From a virus: 25,368 bases of DNA. The stretch is taken from positions 1 through 25,368 of the IMG/VR virus record IMGVR_UViG_3300042553_001111; one strand, 5' to 3'. Of the stretch, positions 22,944-25,368 are shown one piece after another. The translations under genes were made by a program, and so were the position numbers. Position 1 is the stretch's first letter. Each line of letters starts with the position of its first letter. The notes below the pieces were generated by a model. It was given only the letters and a program-made list of their open reading frames with translations. It was not told the DNA's origin and made no database searches.

Positions 22944-23354
22944 CTAATTTAGAATATCAAACAATCCCTTATAATAAGTCGGCTGACTAACAAAATGCTT
23001 TGCATTACTTTGTAGATGCAATTTATATTCAATATTTATTGGATCAAAAATAAAATATTTCTTTTTCCATATTGGAACACCAGCATAATTGGATCCCAAA
23101 TACTGGAAGGTTTTGTCCTTTCCAGCATTGGGATTCCAACTATTCACAGGTAACGAAACAAACGGAAAGTCAGGAATACTTATCGGAGTCCAACTGTTTA
23201 AATCAATATTTTTAAACATATCATTTAACCATTTAGACAATGAACTGTCTGAAGATATATCAAATTTAAAATAATAATTATACGGATTCAATGATGGATG
23301 ATCATAATCGTATTGATCATCGTCATACCCATTATCTTCATAATCTTCGTGCAT
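22944..23354 (-). CDS. Unknown protein with acidic Tyr/Asp N-terminus
   Basis: 136 residues. The first 20 are very rich in Asp, Glu and Tyr. The rest is beta-rich with many Trp, Tyr, Phe and Pro (for example SWTPISIPDFPFV, GVPIWKKKYFIFDP), suggesting a compact domain. No known motif is seen. The acidic start is similar in style to the acidic C-terminus of the rIIB-like gene on the other side of the tRNA-like element. Confidence 0.6.
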   Translation of the reverse strand: MHEDYEDNGYDDDQYDYDHPSLNPYNYYFKFDISSDSSLSKWLNDMFKNIDLNSWTPISIPDFPFVSLPVNSWNPNAGKDKTFQYLGSNYAGVPIWKKKYFIFDPINIEYKLHLQSNAKHFVSQPTYYKGLFDILN

Positions 23355-23377
23355 TGTATTTAATTTAATTAATGTAA

Positions 23378-23434
23378 AAAGTGGTGATGGAATCGAACCA
23401 TCCTTTAACTAGTATCCGCCCAGCGGCCCACTTT
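23378..23434 (-). ncRNA. 57-nt tRNA-like element without D-arm
   Basis: On the minus strand the following parts appear in order: acceptor stem AAAGTGG pairing with CCACTTT (7 pairs), linker GCC, a 5-pair stem GCTGG/CTAGT (two G-T pairs) with 7-base loop GCGGATA, variable TAAAG, and a canonical T-arm GATGG-TTCGATT-CCATC. The T-arm is textbook (TTCGA). There is no room for a D-arm, and U33 is replaced by C. Read by position the anticodon would be GGA (Ser). An alternative strong hairpin CCGC-TGG-GCGG competes. It is either a decayed tRNA, a minimal tRNA or a tRNA mimic. It lies wholly in the 89-base gap between two genes. Confidence 0.45.
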
Positions 23435-23443
23435 ACTCCACGA

Positions 23444-24331
23444 TCAATACTGATCGTTGTAATCATCCTCATCTTCATCTTCGTCTAGATCATAAGATGC
23501 CGACACATCATCTTCGTCATCATAATCTTCTTCATTCCAAGCCCAATCATAATCACGATCATAATCATCCTCATCATCATTATAATTGTCCTCTGAAAAG
23601 TTAGACGAATAAAGAGGCTTGAGAAGTTCGCCTTGATACTCTCCAACAACTTCATATTGGCAAGTGCGAAGTTTCTCACAATTACAATCGCTGGGAACAC
23701 TAACAACATCACGCGGATTAATTTTTACGATAACAATACGATCACCAGCATCAACACTACCATAACTAGCAACGTAATTCAATGCTCCAGCATGAAGTCC
23801 CTGAGAACAACCACGACCACGATTATCATCAACCTTAGATCGTGTCATCTTACAAATATCTCCAACCTTATTACGGAACTTTCCAGCATACTTATCCATA
23901 TAATCATTACGAACAGCCTTGTATGCCAGAAAACAACCATCTTCAGTAATTGGAAGATGTTCATGTTCCAGAAAATCATAAAGTTCTTGCTGACTCTGCA
24001 TACTAGGATTATCCATAAGATTATTCAAGAAATTAACAAGAGGTTGAAAAGGCAGACCCTTACTCATAAATTCTAGAATTCTCTTGCTGATACTACCATG
24101 TACTTCATCTCCGTCATAAAGAACCTTACCTTTCTTAATCTCTACAAGACCATCACTGAATACTGAAACTGCCTTTTGAATATCGACAATTTCCATCAGT
24201 TCATCAGCGGTTGCTGTAGGAAGAACTTCCAAAATCATCTTATAATTAATATGATCTGGCAAAACCTGATAACTCTTATTATTCAGAACCAGCGTCAAAT
24301 TACCATCAACAAACATAAACGGAACAGCCAT
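23444..24331 (-). CDS. rIIB: rIIB-like protein
   Basis: 295 residues, close to T4 rIIB (312). The central region (about 174-231) shows the rIIB-like signature: GCSQGLHAGALNYVASYG, VDAGDRIVIVKINPRDVVSV and a QYEVVGEY strand. LEFMSKGLPFQPLVNFLNNL (about 86-105) is another familiar stretch. The C-terminal 50 residues are very acidic (Asp, Glu, Tyr) and low in complexity. T4 rIIB acts at the membrane in lysis inhibition and exclusion. A strong AAGGAG site lies 8 bases before the ATG. No rIIA (ATPase) is recognised beside it. Confidence 0.8.
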   Translation of the reverse strand: MAVPFMFVDGNLTLVLNNKSYQVLPDHINYKMILEVLPTATADELMEIVDIQKAVSVFSDGLVEIKKGKVLYDGDEVHGSISKRILEFMSKGLPFQPLVNFLNNLMDNPSMQSQQELYDFLEHEHLPITEDGCFLAYKAVRNDYMDKYAGKFRNKVGDICKMTRSKVDDNRGRGCSQGLHAGALNYVASYGSVDAGDRIVIVKINPRDVVSVPSDCNCEKLRTCQYEVVGEYQGELLKPLYSSNFSEDNYNDDEDDYDRDYDWAWNEEDYDDEDDVSASYDLDEDEDEDDYNDQY

Positions 24332-24360
24332 TATAAACTCCTTGTTATTATTACCTGTGA

Positions 24361-25368
24361 TTATTTAACCAAACTACCAATTTGCTTTCTAAATATTTCT
24401 ACATCATTTAGACTTGTCAACCATGTTTTAGTATTTCCACTATAGTAATGCCTGTCCTCATGTTGTTTAATCGGTTCATTTGAACCAGACAATTCTCTAA
24501 TGTTGCCAGACACGGCACGACTACCAACAATATACTTCAAAACTGGGTTGTTGTCAAGTTCGCCTCTAATATCCTTTCTAATATCATTCATTGTGGGAAG
24601 ATTATGAATACTGGAAGCCTTTGGCTTAATGATATTCAAACATTCTTTGCACATATCATTGTCTTTTAGGAATAGAACATTCTCTATAGTATAAACTAAA
24701 GAGTTATATCCAATATTACTATTACGAATCTTTTGACTATCAATACCATTGATACCAAAATCGTTTAACAGTTTGGTGATGTGACCGAAATACTCTGTCT
24801 GCTTAAAACGCTTAATATCAAAAGAGGTACGATGAACAGTCTCTACAAAAAACTCAACAATCAAACAGTAGTTAATTGCATCTACTAGTTTCTTATTGTT
24901 AAGATGTTTCTCATAGTCTAAACCAAAGATATTTAGCATATGAAAAGTAAACTGCTTTTCAAGCGTACCGTATCCATAATATGTATCTTGATTTTTATCA
25001 GAAGCATTTTGCTGCTGCTTACAAAATTCTACAAGACCATTATATTCAGAAACCTTGGCTAGACTATCCTTAGCAATTCTTTTTAGTTGAGCCTTAAAGA
25101 AAGTATTGAAATCAATAAGATTATACCCCTGCTTTTTGAGTTTATCAACAAAAGCACTCTTAATAGCATAAATCTTATTGGATCCAAACAAATCTTTGAC
25201 TACACTTGATAGTGTTGTGTCATTAATCATCTTATGCAGGCCAGAAATCGGTGGAGCATCAACACTAGAATAACGCACGATAGGAACATAAACAATTTCA
25301 TCACTATTTTCAAATTCTTCTAGTTCATTCTCTGTGAGAACTTTCAAATACATAGCATCATTGTAGGG
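24361..25368 (-). CDS. Unknown conserved phage protein, 5' end probably beyond window
   Basis: An ATG at 25353 gives 330 residues, but the same frame stays open to the right edge without a stop, so the true start may lie outside. The protein looks mostly helical, with a basic/hydrophobic middle (about 85-175), a Cys pair (DMCKECLN, about 230-240) and a polar C-terminus with GNIRELSGSNEP. It sits just upstream of rIIB (29-base gap). It has no ATPase motifs of rIIA, so I do not call it that. Confidence 0.6.
   Translation of the reverse strand, partial: PYNDAMYLKVLTENELEEFENSDEIVYVPIVRYSSVDAPPISGLHKMINDTTLSSVVKDLFGSNKIYAIKSAFVDKLKKQGYNLIDFNTFFKAQLKRIAKDSLAKVSEYNGLVEFCKQQQNASDKNQDTYYGYGTLEKQFTFHMLNIFGLDYEKHLNNKKLVDAINYCLIVEFFVETVHRTSFDIKRFKQTEYFGHITKLLNDFGINGIDSQKIRNSNIGYNSLVYTIENVLFLKDNDMCKECLNIIKPKASSIHNLPTMNDIRKDIRGELDNNPVLKYIVGSRAVSGNIRELSGSNEPIKQHEDRHYYSGNTKTWLTSLNDVEIFRKQIGSLVK

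Noticed and set aside
23378-23460. A full-length tRNA in the rIIB/unknown gap
   Set aside because: No upstream sequence pairs with the ACCACTT 3' strand except AAAGTGG, which leaves no space for a D-arm.
23633-24076. Plus-strand frame of 147 codons
   Set aside because: It is the mirror of the rIIB-like coding sequence, with low-complexity Thr/Ile/Asn composition and no ribosome site.
24176-24445. Plus-strand frame across the rIIB start
   Set aside because: Shadow of two well-supported minus genes; composition is not protein-like.
1-25368. CRISPR arrays, insertion sequences, attachment sites
   Set aside because: No regularly spaced direct repeats, transposase genes with terminal inverted repeats or tRNA-end duplications were seen.

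Overview
The window is an AT-rich (about 30% GC by eye), very tightly packed piece of a large tailed dsDNA phage genome (Caudoviricetes, probably uncultured). All convincing genes lie on the minus strand, mostly with 1-40 base overlaps or gaps of a few bases and many ATGA stop/start couplings. Phage hallmarks are a tail-fibre-like protein with HSH repeats, a BppU-like structural protein, an rIIB-like protein, a phage sigma factor, a free-standing HNH endonuclease and several phage-type proteins of unknown function. rIIB and the sigma factor suggest distant T4-like ancestry. No capsid, terminase or polymerase gene is in the window, and the host cannot be told from the sequence.

In transcription order (high to low coordinates): (1) 25368-22520 holds a conserved unknown gene running off the right edge, rIIB, a 57-nt tRNA-like element with no visible D-arm, and two unknown genes. 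(2) 22551-18652 is a DNA-maintenance block: a zinc-ribbon protein ending in a RuvA-domain-III-like segment, a RuvB-like ATPase, a one-pass membrane protein, an actin-like ATPase, an AlkB-like dioxygenase split by a -1 frame change, and a secreted trypsin-like protease. (3) A near-consensus sigma70 promoter at 18551-18578 starts three small genes (18521-17871). A second promoter at 17838-17866 starts a macro-domain gene and a glycan cassette (17278-11887) of two methyltransferases, glycosyltransferases, an extended SDR epimerase/dehydratase and a glycosyltransferase/fucosyltransferase-like fusion. A 45-residue membrane peptide follows. (4) 11756-8230 holds a nucleoside deoxyribosyltransferase-like gene, GMP reductase, a homing-type HNH endonuclease and a GT4-like glycosyltransferase. 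(5) 8264-2463 holds a conserved phage protein, a bacterioferritin-like protein with an eroded metal site, a protein with an internal duplication, a sigma-70-like factor, unknown genes, a ClpP-like protease and a DeoC-fold protein lacking its Schiff-base lysine. (6) 2396-1 is a structural region: a probably well-expressed Thr/Ala/Gly-rich protein behind its own promoter, a membrane/coiled-coil protein, a BppU-like protein and the start of a tail-fibre-like gene leaving the left edge.

Three small or broken genes are easy to miss: a 59-residue charged protein (18342-18521), a 45-residue membrane peptide (11753-11890) and the split AlkB gene (19454-19956). The least ordinary elements are the RuvA-III-like/RuvB-like pair, the D-armless tRNA-like element, the split AlkB and the lysine-less DeoC. 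All family calls were made by eye from motifs, without database searches.
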